Assembly (NCBI GenBank): GCA_036824265.1
Contig: DAITAL010000005.1
Location: forward strand, 1 to 64,000
Direction: 5' to 3'
DNA length: 64,000 nucleotides
Source of the DNA: JAAYZB01 sp937958685
GTDB lineage: Bacteria; Bacillota_I; Bacilli_A; Izemoplasmatales; Hujiaoplasmataceae
In this document: in pieces, positions 24,288 through 32,513 of the stretch
Layout: each line of letters begins with the position of its first letter
How positions within the stretch are numbered: the stretch's first letter is position 1
Translations under genes and position numbers: made by a program
The notes under the pieces: model-generated
The model's input: the letters and a program-made list of their open reading frames with translations, nothing else
The model's database searches: none
What the model was told of the DNA's origin: nothing

Positions 24288-25307
24288 ATGAACAACAATC
24301 AACGAAGAATAGCGGAGCTGATACCTCATAAGACTCTATATACCGGTGAGAAAATTCCAGCAATCGGGATGGGAACATTTGGTTCGGACCGTTTCTCTGC
24401 AGAACAAATCTCTCAAGCCGTTCTTGGCGCGGTGAGATTTGGCTACCGCTTGTTTGATTGTGCCTCTGTTTATGAGAATGAGGCAATGATTGGTGACGTT
24501 CTCCTACAAGCCCGCAATGAAGGAATCATGCGAGAGGAATTGTTTATCCAAAGTAAAATATGGAATGATATGCATCGTCCAGGAGATGTTCTGCTGTCTT
24601 GTGCCAAAACATTGAAAGACCTGAAATTGGACTATCTGGATATGTTGTTCATCCATTGGCCATTTCGCAACCATCATGCGCCCGGTGCCAAAGTATCAGA
24701 TCGGGATGAACAATCTCACGCTTATGTGCATGAGGAATTCATGGAAACTTGGCGCCAAATGGAACGACTTCAAAAAAGCGGTCTTGTAAGGCATATTGGC
24801 ACATCCAACATGTCGATAGCCAAAATGAAACTTTTGTTACGAGATTGTGAAATCAGACCCGCCGCAAACGAGATGGAATTGCATCCAAGTTTTCAACAAG
24901 AGGAATTTTTTCGTTTTTGCGTAGATAATCAGATTCAACCGGTCGGCTTTTCGCCCATCGGTTCTCCTTCTCGTCCTGATCGAGATCGCACCGATAACGA
25001 TTATGTCGATCTCGAAGATCCGTTAGTCGTAGACATTGCCAAAACCCACGGTGTGCATCCGGCGATCGTCTGCATTAAGTGGGCGATCCAAAGAGGACAA
25101 ATCCCCATCCCCTTCTCAATCCACGAGAAGGAGTACAAAAGCAATCTATTGTCCGTCCTCAGTGATCCCTTATCACCAAAGGAAATGGAATTGCTCAAGT
25201 CAGTCAATCGCAATTGCCGATTGATCAAGGGTCAAGTGTTCCTTTGGGATGATATTGATGACTGGCGGATTCTTTGGGACGAAGATGGCATCATAAGAAG
25301 CAGATAA
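24288..25307 (+). CDS. aldo/keto reductase
   Basis: This 339-residue TIM-barrel oxidoreductase has IPAIGMGTFGSDRF at the start, then the catalytic tetrad in FDCASVYENE (Asp and Tyr, about 63-72), QSKIW (Lys, about 94-98) and FIHWP (His, about 123-127). The NADP-binding end carries the IPIPFSIHEKEYKSNL segment. It should reduce an aldose to a polyol or the reverse. It is about 20 residues longer than the usual AKR, because of an N-terminal extension and an inserted loop after IHWPFRNHHAPG. Aggggat lies upstream of the ATG at 24288, six bases after gatZ. In context it may make the sugar alcohol used by the FGGY kinase and GatD. Confidence 0.85.
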   Translation: MNNNQRRIAELIPHKTLYTGEKIPAIGMGTFGSDRFSAEQISQAVLGAVRFGYRLFDCASVYENEAMIGDVLLQARNEGIMREELFIQSKIWNDMHRPGDVLLSCAKTLKDLKLDYLDMLFIHWPFRNHHAPGAKVSDRDEQSHAYVHEEFMETWRQMERLQKSGLVRHIGTSNMSIAKMKLLLRDCEIRPAANEMELHPSFQQEEFFRFCVDNQIQPVGFSPIGSPSRPDRDRTDNDYVDLEDPLVVDIAKTHGVHPAIVCIKWAIQRGQIPIPFSIHEKEYKSNLLSVLSDPLSPKEMELLKSVNRNCRLIKGQVFLWDDIDDWRILWDEDGIIRSR

Positions 25308-25325
25308 TGGTGGGAGGAAAATAAT

Positions 25326-26441
25326 ATGAATGACGATGCAATAGCTTTTGGTGGCGGATTTGGCTTATATGATGTTGCTTATCCTCACCACGCTCATAGC
25401 CGGTCAATCAACGCGGAAAACAAAACTGGAGCCAAAGGTGGGGCGTGTCGCGCCACTGAAGGCACCGGAGCTCGGGCGGCTAGGGATCTGGGGGTAGGTT
25501 TCAAAGTGTCGCCCTCCATGGTAATCAAGACAAGAACGACGGCCGTCCTTGCGGATGTCGCCTGCGAGGGATCAATCCAGAGCATGTGGTTCGGTGGTGA
25601 TATTACCAGGGACTTTATCCTGCGTATCTATTGGGATGGCTGTGAGATACCCGCCGTGGAATGTCCGTTGCCTGATTTTTTCGGTAATGGCTGGCTGAAT
25701 AATCTAGGTTCCCCTTTCAAAGGTCCCTTCTTCAACCTAAATTCTATTCCAGTGTGTATTAATCCCAATAACGCTTTACTTTGCTTCTGGCACATGCCAT
25801 TTCGCTCTTCATTCAAGATCACTATGGAAAATCGAGCTGAGCGGGACCTATGTTCATTTTACCAAATCAACTTCTGTGAGCGGAAGATAGCTAATGATTT
25901 CTACTATTTTCACGCCCAGTTCAGAAGAACGAATCCGGTTCCATACAAAAAACCCCACCTTATTCTTGATGGCATATCTGGCAGCGGCACATATGTTGGC
26001 ACATCGCTGAGTGTGGGGTTGAATGGTGGCGGCAACTGGTGGGGGGAGGGAGAAGTCAAATTCTACATCGACGGCGATGAGGACTATCCTTCCCTGTGTT
26101 CGACTGGAACCGAGGACTATTTCGGAGGTTCCTTTGACTGGGAAGTTGACGGGCACTATGTCACTTACTCAACTCCTTTCTGCGGAATGCATTATTTCCG
26201 TGATTCAGATGGTCTGTATAACCCCCAGCAGCGTTTTGCGATGTATCGCTGGCATCTCCTGGATCCCATATGTTTTGCCAAAGACATCAAGATCGAAATC
26301 CAAGACTTGGGATGGTATCATTTGGGAGATAAATACTTGCCCAGACAAGATGATTTTGCCAGCGTCGCCTATTTTTATCTAGATCATAAATCGACGAAAT
26401 TGCCACCGCTTGGAGAACGGGATTTTCTGCAAACAATATGA
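25326..26441 (+). CDS. DUF2961/GH172 family glycosidase (alpha-D-fructofuranosidase/D-arabinofuranosidase type)
   Basis: This 371-residue protein has the DUF2961 double jelly-roll. Signatures are SRSINAENKTGAKGG (26-40), a WFGGD (88-92) block, WWGEGEVKFYIDGDEDYPS (238-256) and STGTEDYFGG (259-268). DUF2961 is now family GH172, whose members hydrolyse alpha-D-fructofuranosides and alpha-D-arabinofuranosides (difructose dianhydride I and mycobacterial arabinan). By alignment E241 and E263 stand at the two catalytic glutamates. No signal peptide is present, so it acts inside the cell on imported oligosaccharides, typical of a solute-binding-protein locus. GGAGGAAAATA precedes the ATG at 25326. 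Confidence 0.85.
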   Translation: MNDDAIAFGGGFGLYDVAYPHHAHSRSINAENKTGAKGGACRATEGTGARAARDLGVGFKVSPSMVIKTRTTAVLADVACEGSIQSMWFGGDITRDFILRIYWDGCEIPAVECPLPDFFGNGWLNNLGSPFKGPFFNLNSIPVCINPNNALLCFWHMPFRSSFKITMENRAERDLCSFYQINFCERKIANDFYYFHAQFRRTNPVPYKKPHLILDGISGSGTYVGTSLSVGLNGGGNWWGEGEVKFYIDGDEDYPSLCSTGTEDYFGGSFDWEVDGHYVTYSTPFCGMHYFRDSDGLYNPQQRFAMYRWHLLDPICFAKDIKIEIQDLGWYHLGDKYLPRQDDFASVAYFYLDHKSTKLPPLGERDFLQTI

Positions 26442-26469
26442 TTCATTATTTTTTGAACGGGAGAATTAT

Positions 26470-28206
26470 ATGAAGAGGACAACCTTGGGTATTTTTGCCT
26501 TCACTGCCTTGTTGCTCATGACCGGCATGATGATCAGTTGTCAAGGCGAAACCACGACAACACAGGTAACAACAACCGAAGTGACGAACACGGATCAGAC
26601 CTCTCTCAACACGCTCACAACGACAGGGGAAAATACTGATCCTGTAACATCAGTATCGACAAGACCAGAAAAAACAACCATCTCTTTTGTGGGTGTTCAG
26701 GACTCTGATATTTCGATACTGCTAAATGGTTTGGCAGCCGAGGGAACGGGCGAGACTTTTCGTAAAAATCGCTGGACTGACTTGTACTTGGATCAACTGA
26801 ATATCGAAGTTGTTTATGAATGGATCGCTCTCGGGTGGGACAACAAACGTGAAAAACTCGGGCTGGATCTCGTTGCCGGAGATATGGCTGACTGCATTAT
26901 GTTCGACGATATCGGTATGGCGATCGATACATACGAGGCCGGTCTGACAATCGGTCTTCAAGATTTGTTCGCAGAGCATGCCTCTGATTTGGTCAAGGAA
27001 TATTTTGCTACGCCTGCAGCCCAAAACTTACTGAGTCTGTGCACATTTGACGGAGAACTCATTGCGCTCCCGGGCATAGCTAGTGACCTTGTTCAATCGC
27101 CGATGATGTTCATCCGCAAAGATTGGCTCGATAATCTAGGCTTGGGCTTGCCCGAAACAAGAGCTGACGTTATTGAAATCATCAAAGCATTTCGTGATGA
27201 TGATCCGAATCAGGATGGTCTCAAAAACACCTATGGTTTGGGTCTCACAGGCAATCTTGTCCAATATGTTGGTATGCTCAATGGATTCGCCGAAATGTAT
27301 AATGGGTTACCGTTCATTTGGTATGAAGGCGATGAAGGCCTCATCGAATTCGGCGGTGTTCAAGAAAATGCCTTTCTTGCTTTGGAACAATTGGCTGAGT
27401 TGTATCAAGGTGGTTACATCGACAGAGAATTCATCACGAAGACGGAAACCATGCTGAATGATGATATCGCAAACGGAAAAGTCGGTCTGGTCTTCGCACC
27501 CGAATGGTTATGCTGGAACGCAATCAAGTCATCATATATTGTGAATCCGCAAGTGGAGTGGGTGGTGCTTCCTGTTTTCGACGCTGACGGAATCTCCAAA
27601 ACAATCCACTCTGAAGTATATGCGCGTGGCTATATTGCCATCAATAAGGACTTCCCACATCCAGAAAAAATAATCCAGATGATCAACCTTTATTTTGACA
27701 CCGTTTGGGGCGACCAAGGGAATCCCGAATACTACTTCGCCAACATCCAATACGACAATTTATGGCATCTATCGCCTATCCAGTTTTTGAATCCAATAGC
27801 CTCAAACGAGCATGAAACAATGCAAGGGTTGATTTCCGGAGTCTTAAACGAGTCAGATGTGACTAGTATACAATGGGCAACTTACCAGATCATCCTCAAG
27901 CGCGAAAATCAGGAAACACTTACTCCCAGTGAATATGCGCTATATATGTCAACGAAAACAAACGCCGTCAAGAGCCTATACTTTACGGATGTGGAAACGA
28001 TCACGAGCTGGAAACTGGTTCTTAGAACTCGAACCACTATCGGAAATCTCCAAACTGATACTTATATCCAAATCATCCGCGGGGTAACTTCTGAGCCGGC
28101 CAGAGATGCATGGAATTCGTACGTCAGCACCTGGCACAGTCGAGGCGGCACCGCCTTGCTCAATGAATACAACCAGTGGTACTCAAGTCTCGATTCACAA
28201 GAGTGA
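26470..28206 (+). CDS. Lpl-type sugar-binding lipoprotein of an ABC importer
   Basis: This 578-residue protein has a lipoprotein signal with lipobox MMISC (Cys near 24), a Thr-rich stretch to about residue 60, then an extracellular solute-binding domain of the large LplA class. Recognisable parts are LALGWDNKREKLGLDLVAGDMADCIMF, IALPGIASDLVQSPMMFIRKDWLDNLGL (with DDPNQDGLKNTYGLG, a calcium-like loop) and the C-terminal helical part. Members bind oligosaccharides of 2-4 units. The gene leads straight into two permease genes. GGGAGAATTAT decides the ATG at 26470; an upstream in-frame ATG at 26410 lies inside the previous gene. Confidence 0.9.
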   Translation: MKRTTLGIFAFTALLLMTGMMISCQGETTTTQVTTTEVTNTDQTSLNTLTTTGENTDPVTSVSTRPEKTTISFVGVQDSDISILLNGLAAEGTGETFRKNRWTDLYLDQLNIEVVYEWIALGWDNKREKLGLDLVAGDMADCIMFDDIGMAIDTYEAGLTIGLQDLFAEHASDLVKEYFATPAAQNLLSLCTFDGELIALPGIASDLVQSPMMFIRKDWLDNLGLGLPETRADVIEIIKAFRDDDPNQDGLKNTYGLGLTGNLVQYVGMLNGFAEMYNGLPFIWYEGDEGLIEFGGVQENAFLALEQLAELYQGGYIDREFITKTETMLNDDIANGKVGLVFAPEWLCWNAIKSSYIVNPQVEWVVLPVFDADGISKTIHSEVYARGYIAINKDFPHPEKIIQMINLYFDTVWGDQGNPEYYFANIQYDNLWHLSPIQFLNPIASNEHETMQGLISGVLNESDVTSIQWATYQIILKRENQETLTPSEYALYMSTKTNAVKSLYFTDVETITSWKLVLRTRTTIGNLQTDTYIQIIRGVTSEPARDAWNSYVSTWHSRGGTALLNEYNQWYSSLDSQE

Positions 28207-28209
28207 GTT

Positions 28210-29121
28210 ATGAAACTTCTGTTGAAACAAATCGGGAGACAATGGATCTTTCACCTCTTCATTTGGCCACCGCTAATAATGCTGATTATCTTTCATTACA
28301 TCCCGCTGATCCAAGGGATAAGGATGTCGTTTCAAGACTTCAAGCCTGCTAAGGGCTTCTTTGGTGAGCAGGAATGGGTTGGTCTAGAAAACTATCGTTA
28401 TCTGTTTTCTTTGCCTTCTTTTTCTGAGGCCCTCATCAATACGTTGATCATCTCGATCATTAAGATTGTTCTGATGATTGTTGTTCCCGTGTTGATCGCC
28501 GTGCTTCTGGACGAGGTGTCTTCAAAGAGACTTAAGAAGGTAATTCAGACTTCGATTACGCTGCCACATTTTATTTCCTGGGTTTTGCTGGCTGGTATTT
28601 ATATCAACATCCTCTCCCCCTCTGAAGGGGGCATAAACGTGTTGTTAAACAGGCTCGGGCTGGAGTCGATATATTTCCTTGGAGAGGGGCAATTTTTCAA
28701 GGCAACGATTATTATTACTGATGTTCTGAAAGAGTTCGGGTTTGCGACCATCGTTTATCTTGCTACGATCGCCAATATCGATCAAGCACAATATGAGGCA
28801 GCTGAGGTGGATGGCGCAACCAGGTTTCAACGGATTCGTTACATCACAATTCCCAACATGCAAATGATTATCATTTTGATGACTGTTCTCAGTCTCGGTC
28901 ATGTGCTCAATGCCGGATTTGATCAAGTTTACAATATGATAAACAGTGCCGTTACCCGGGAGGGAGAGATTCTTGACACCCTAATCTACAAAATGGGTTT
29001 TACGCAATTTGAGTACAGTTTGTCAACTGCCGCTAACATGTTCAAGTCCATCGTATCCTTGCTTTTGATTGGCACAGCATACCTCTATGCCTACAAAAAG
29101 CATAACTACGTCGTATTCTGA
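28210..29121 (+). CDS. LplB/YteP-type ABC sugar permease
   Basis: This 303-residue protein has six membrane helices and the MalF-type EAA loop YEAAEVDGATRFQRIRYITIPNM (about 196-218). The start FHYIPLIQGIRMSFQDFKPAKGFFG is typical of the LplB/YteP branch. It forms the transmembrane channel with the next gene product. It follows the binding protein gene by three bases, so the two are translationally linked. No ATPase gene is present in the locus; a shared MsmK/MsmX-type ATPase elsewhere on the chromosome is expected. Confidence 0.93.
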   Translation: MKLLLKQIGRQWIFHLFIWPPLIMLIIFHYIPLIQGIRMSFQDFKPAKGFFGEQEWVGLENYRYLFSLPSFSEALINTLIISIIKIVLMIVVPVLIAVLLDEVSSKRLKKVIQTSITLPHFISWVLLAGIYINILSPSEGGINVLLNRLGLESIYFLGEGQFFKATIIITDVLKEFGFATIVYLATIANIDQAQYEAAEVDGATRFQRIRYITIPNMQMIIILMTVLSLGHVLNAGFDQVYNMINSAVTREGEILDTLIYKMGFTQFEYSLSTAANMFKSIVSLLLIGTAYLYAYKKHNYVVF

Positions 29122-29132
29122 GGCTTGCGAAG

Positions 29133-30011
29133 ATGAAGAGACGGCGTAGGCATAAGAAGTTTGATTTCTCTTTGTTGTTGATAAATGTGTTTTTATTGTT
29201 GCTTACCCTGATTACAATCTTTCCCCTCATAAACATCCTTGCCGTATCATTAAGTTCTTCGACTATGGCGTCCCAGGTAATTTTTCTTCCTAAGGGGTTC
29301 ACGCTCCAATCCTATGCCTACATTATCAGCAACAAAGCGTTTTGGCGGGCGGCGGGAATATCAATTTTGAGAATCATTGCCGGACCTTCCGTCAACTTGT
29401 TATTCGCGATATTTCCTGCCTATGCGCTCAGTAAGAGTTCCCGTCAATTTCGCGGAAGAACAATTTATGCCTGGATTTTCTTCTTGTCCACGATCTTTGG
29501 TGGCGGAGTGGTTCCATGGTTCATGATGATTAGGGCGGCAGGCTTGTATAACAACTTCTGGGGGCTAATCATCCCGGGAGCGGTGGCGGTCGGCAATATC
29601 ATCCTGTTACTCAATTTCTTCCGCCAAGTCCCCAAGGAACTTGAAGAAGCCGCAATCATGGATGGCGCGAATCATTTTCGGATTCTCCTTCAGATATACT
29701 TGCCTGTTTCAAAAGCCGCGATTGCCACAATCTTGCTGTTTTCCATTGTTGGTCATTGGAATGGTTGGTTTGACGGCATGGTCTTAATGAAAGATCCTGA
29801 GAAATATCCTCTACAAACCTATCTTCAGGCTGTTGTCGTCAAACAACCTCAGATGTCGCAATCAAACGTTGATTGGTCAGTATATGACAACATCTCGCAA
29901 AAGACCACCAATGCCGCCCAGATCTTTATCTCCATATTACCGATGTTGATATTCTATCCGTTTATGCAAAAATACTTTGTCAAGGGCCTTGTCATTGGCA
30001 GTGTCAAGTAA
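29133..30011 (+). CDS. LplC/YtcP-type ABC sugar permease
   Basis: This 292-residue protein has six membrane helices, with FLPKGFTLQSYAYIISNKAFWRA (about 50-72), WFMMIRAAGLYNNFWGLIIPGAV and the EAA loop LEEAAIMDGANHFRILLQIYLPVSKAA (about 169-195). YPLQTYLQAVVVKQ and MQKYFVKGLVIGSVK at the end are characteristic of LplC/YtcP. It pairs with the permease 11 bases upstream. A GAGG site lies nine bases before the ATG at 29133. Confidence 0.93.
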   Translation: MKRRRRHKKFDFSLLLINVFLLLLTLITIFPLINILAVSLSSSTMASQVIFLPKGFTLQSYAYIISNKAFWRAAGISILRIIAGPSVNLLFAIFPAYALSKSSRQFRGRTIYAWIFFLSTIFGGGVVPWFMMIRAAGLYNNFWGLIIPGAVAVGNIILLLNFFRQVPKELEEAAIMDGANHFRILLQIYLPVSKAAIATILLFSIVGHWNGWFDGMVLMKDPEKYPLQTYLQAVVVKQPQMSQSNVDWSVYDNISQKTTNAAQIFISILPMLIFYPFMQKYFVKGLVIGSVK

Positions 30012-30039
30012 TATGTTGATGCGCGTAAGGAGTATGGGT

Positions 30040-32469
30040 ATGAGAAGAATGTTAATTTTGGTTTCACTACTATCTCTAGGAGTTACGATTCTTGGGTGTA
30101 ACCAAACGACAACAACCACAGCGACAACCGACATCACCAGTATGACTACTGCGTCAACCTCAGAAACGAACGCATCAACGACGACTACGTCGACGTTGCT
30201 TGATTATTACGATAATGAATACACCAATCCGTTGAAAGGTATCGATGTGGGAGGTACAGATAACTTGAATCTAACCTATGGCAGTTCCACCGTTACATTG
30301 GAAAACGAGTATATCAGGGTGGTTTTCAATAAGAACAATGGCTCGCTGCGGGAAGTATGTAATAAGATTTCCAAGGTTTATCTCACGCAAAACAACTTGT
30401 TGAGTTTTGGAATCAAAATTCAGAAGGCTAGTAAAGAACTGATCTTGTTCAGCGACTTTTCGATTGAGACCATCGCAGATGATTCCGCAATGAAGACAAT
30501 CCGTCTAACCTGGGAATTCGAAAAGGACTTGGTGGCGATCGTAGATGCCTCACTTGCAGAGACCTCCAAGGAGGTCGTTTTCCGTCTCCAGCTCCAAAAC
30601 AACCTTGCTTCTGACCCCGTCATCAGCGTTAAGTACCCGCTTATTGAGAATTTCGGGACGCTCTATGAACCAGAGCGGGATCTTTTCGCTTCTCCTGTGG
30701 CAACTGGATATCTGTTTGAGAACCCCACAATCAATTTCAATCTCAGCAATTTCAAAGGGATTACTAAAGATTTAGGGATGTATCCATCGGGGTGGGAATA
30801 TCCTATGCAGATGATGGCATACTATAGCAAAGGAATTGGCGGTTTCTCCTTCTGGACGAGAGATTCGGGAACCGTCATCAAGAGTTTTGAGTTCACCGGT
30901 GCCGGCACGCCGAAACTAAAAGCCGGAGTATATCATTTTTTGGATGAAATCGCCGATGGAGATGTTGTCTTTGATTATGACATTGCCATAACCTGCCTTG
31001 AGAAGGGGGTTTGGGAGGAAGCGGCTGATCTTTATCGGTCTTGGGCGCTGAACCAACCTTGGGCAAGCAAGGGGGCTTTGCGTGAGAGGACAGATATTGA
31101 TCAAGACTTGTTTGAGAATACGGGACTGGTGAATTTTGGTATTCGCGGCAACGGTTCTGTCTACTGGCCAGATCTTCCCGACATCTATGAACTATTCCAC
31201 ACCACATTGGATACCAAAATATTCAATATTTTCCTAAATAGTTGGCAAAGAATTCATATTTCCAACGAGTTCAATTCGGACTGGGATTCCTACTTTCCCC
31301 CTAACCTGAATTATAACTTCATCGCTCAAATCAATGATTATGGCGATAGTTTCGCCTTGTTCGAATTCAATACTCTATATAACAAAAATCACTACTTGGT
31401 TATTTCTGACGGTTGGGTTGCCAGGGCAATAGAGCTCCGTAACGGAAACAAAGCCCTGTTTACCTGGACAAGCGGCAGTGACCTTCGCGAATGGTATTTT
31501 ATCTGTCCGTCCTTCTCCGAATGGTCATCGTTTTCCTTGGCGAAAGATCAGGAAATTCTCAATTATGGCTCCAATGGGCTTTACCATGATGTCGGCACGG
31601 CGGCGGTGGCACCGCTTCAATGTTTTGACGCCACGCATTCTCATTGGCCCAAGGTCAACATCATCCCGGATTATATCGAACTTGAACGTTTAAGCAAAGA
31701 GCTTGCCTTGGAAAACGGCAAGTATTCTGTCGGCCAAGAATTGATCTACGAGCAGTTGCTGCCCTATATTGATTACTATCAGGCGCGCGCCAATGCCGGA
31801 TTGCTTTCCTGGATGGAAAGCGACCGCTTCCGTGTGCTTTTGGCCAATGGCAGCGCCACAAAGATCCCTCTGTTTGATTATGTTTACCATACTCATGGCG
31901 CTTTGAGAATCGACGGTTTCATGATGCCGCTCACTGAACTGGGTGGTGGTTATTATCACACTTTGGCGAAGACCGTTCTCGAAGGGGGCTTGCCTGAGTT
32001 CAATTTTGAATTCATGTCAACGACATTGCAACTAGAAGAAGTTGATGCAGAAATGCTTTCATTTGTGGGGGAACTAGCAAAGGCAAGAACGACTTATGGC
32101 AAAAGTTTCTTGGTGTATGGCGAAATGGTCACTGCACCGCAGATCGGAACAGGAACTATTTCTTTCGATTTCAAAAACTCTAATGTTGTTTCCGGAAGTT
32201 CCATTCTTCAAGGCACAGTGACTGTCGACAAGATCGTCACGTCCGCTTTTAGGCACGGTGATGAGGTCGCTCTCTTCTTTTGTAATATCACCGATTCCGC
32301 GATTGAGTCCGCCTTCGTTATCAATGCTGGCAGGGATTACGGACTCAATGAGGGTGGCGTTTATGTTGATGACACGTTGATTAACAGTTTTTCTGAAGGC
32401 AAGGCGTTCGTCAATATGACTTTCGAGCCCAGGAAAGTCTATATGTTGAAACTAGGATTAGGCCAATGA
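30040..32469 (+). CDS. large lipoprotein, glycosidase-like (DUF6259-type TIM-barrel likely)
   Basis: This 809-residue lipoprotein has lipobox VTILGC (Cys near 19) and a Thr-rich linker to about 55. A beta-sandwich then begins LENEYIRVVFNKNNGSLREVCNK (about 80-102), as found at the start of DUF6259-type glycosidase-like proteins. Between about 365 and 690 lies a region with barrel-like features: GLYHDVGTAA (about 515-524), FDATHSHWP (about 529-537), GQELIYEQLLPYID and FDYVYHTHGALRID. The last 120 residues are a beta module. YHDVG and the acidic GQELIYEQ are candidate catalytic sites by analogy only. It is anchored outside, next to the importer, so it probably cuts the polymer before uptake. 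The family name is tentative. Confidence 0.6.
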   Translation: MRRMLILVSLLSLGVTILGCNQTTTTTATTDITSMTTASTSETNASTTTTSTLLDYYDNEYTNPLKGIDVGGTDNLNLTYGSSTVTLENEYIRVVFNKNNGSLREVCNKISKVYLTQNNLLSFGIKIQKASKELILFSDFSIETIADDSAMKTIRLTWEFEKDLVAIVDASLAETSKEVVFRLQLQNNLASDPVISVKYPLIENFGTLYEPERDLFASPVATGYLFENPTINFNLSNFKGITKDLGMYPSGWEYPMQMMAYYSKGIGGFSFWTRDSGTVIKSFEFTGAGTPKLKAGVYHFLDEIADGDVVFDYDIAITCLEKGVWEEAADLYRSWALNQPWASKGALRERTDIDQDLFENTGLVNFGIRGNGSVYWPDLPDIYELFHTTLDTKIFNIFLNSWQRIHISNEFNSDWDSYFPPNLNYNFIAQINDYGDSFALFEFNTLYNKNHYLVISDGWVARAIELRNGNKALFTWTSGSDLREWYFICPSFSEWSSFSLAKDQEILNYGSNGLYHDVGTAAVAPLQCFDATHSHWPKVNIIPDYIELERLSKELALENGKYSVGQELIYEQLLPYIDYYQARANAGLLSWMESDRFRVLLANGSATKIPLFDYVYHTHGALRIDGFMMPLTELGGGYYHTLAKTVLEGGLPEFNFEFMSTTLQLEEVDAEMLSFVGELAKARTTYGKSFLVYGEMVTAPQIGTGTISFDFKNSNVVSGSSILQGTVTVDKIVTSAFRHGDEVALFFCNITDSAIESAFVINAGRDYGLNEGGVYVDDTLINSFSEGKAFVNMTFEPRKVYMLKLGLGQ

Positions 32470-32513
32470 TTCATAGAAATATATAAATTGGAGAAAGAAG
32501 AAGGGAGTATTTT

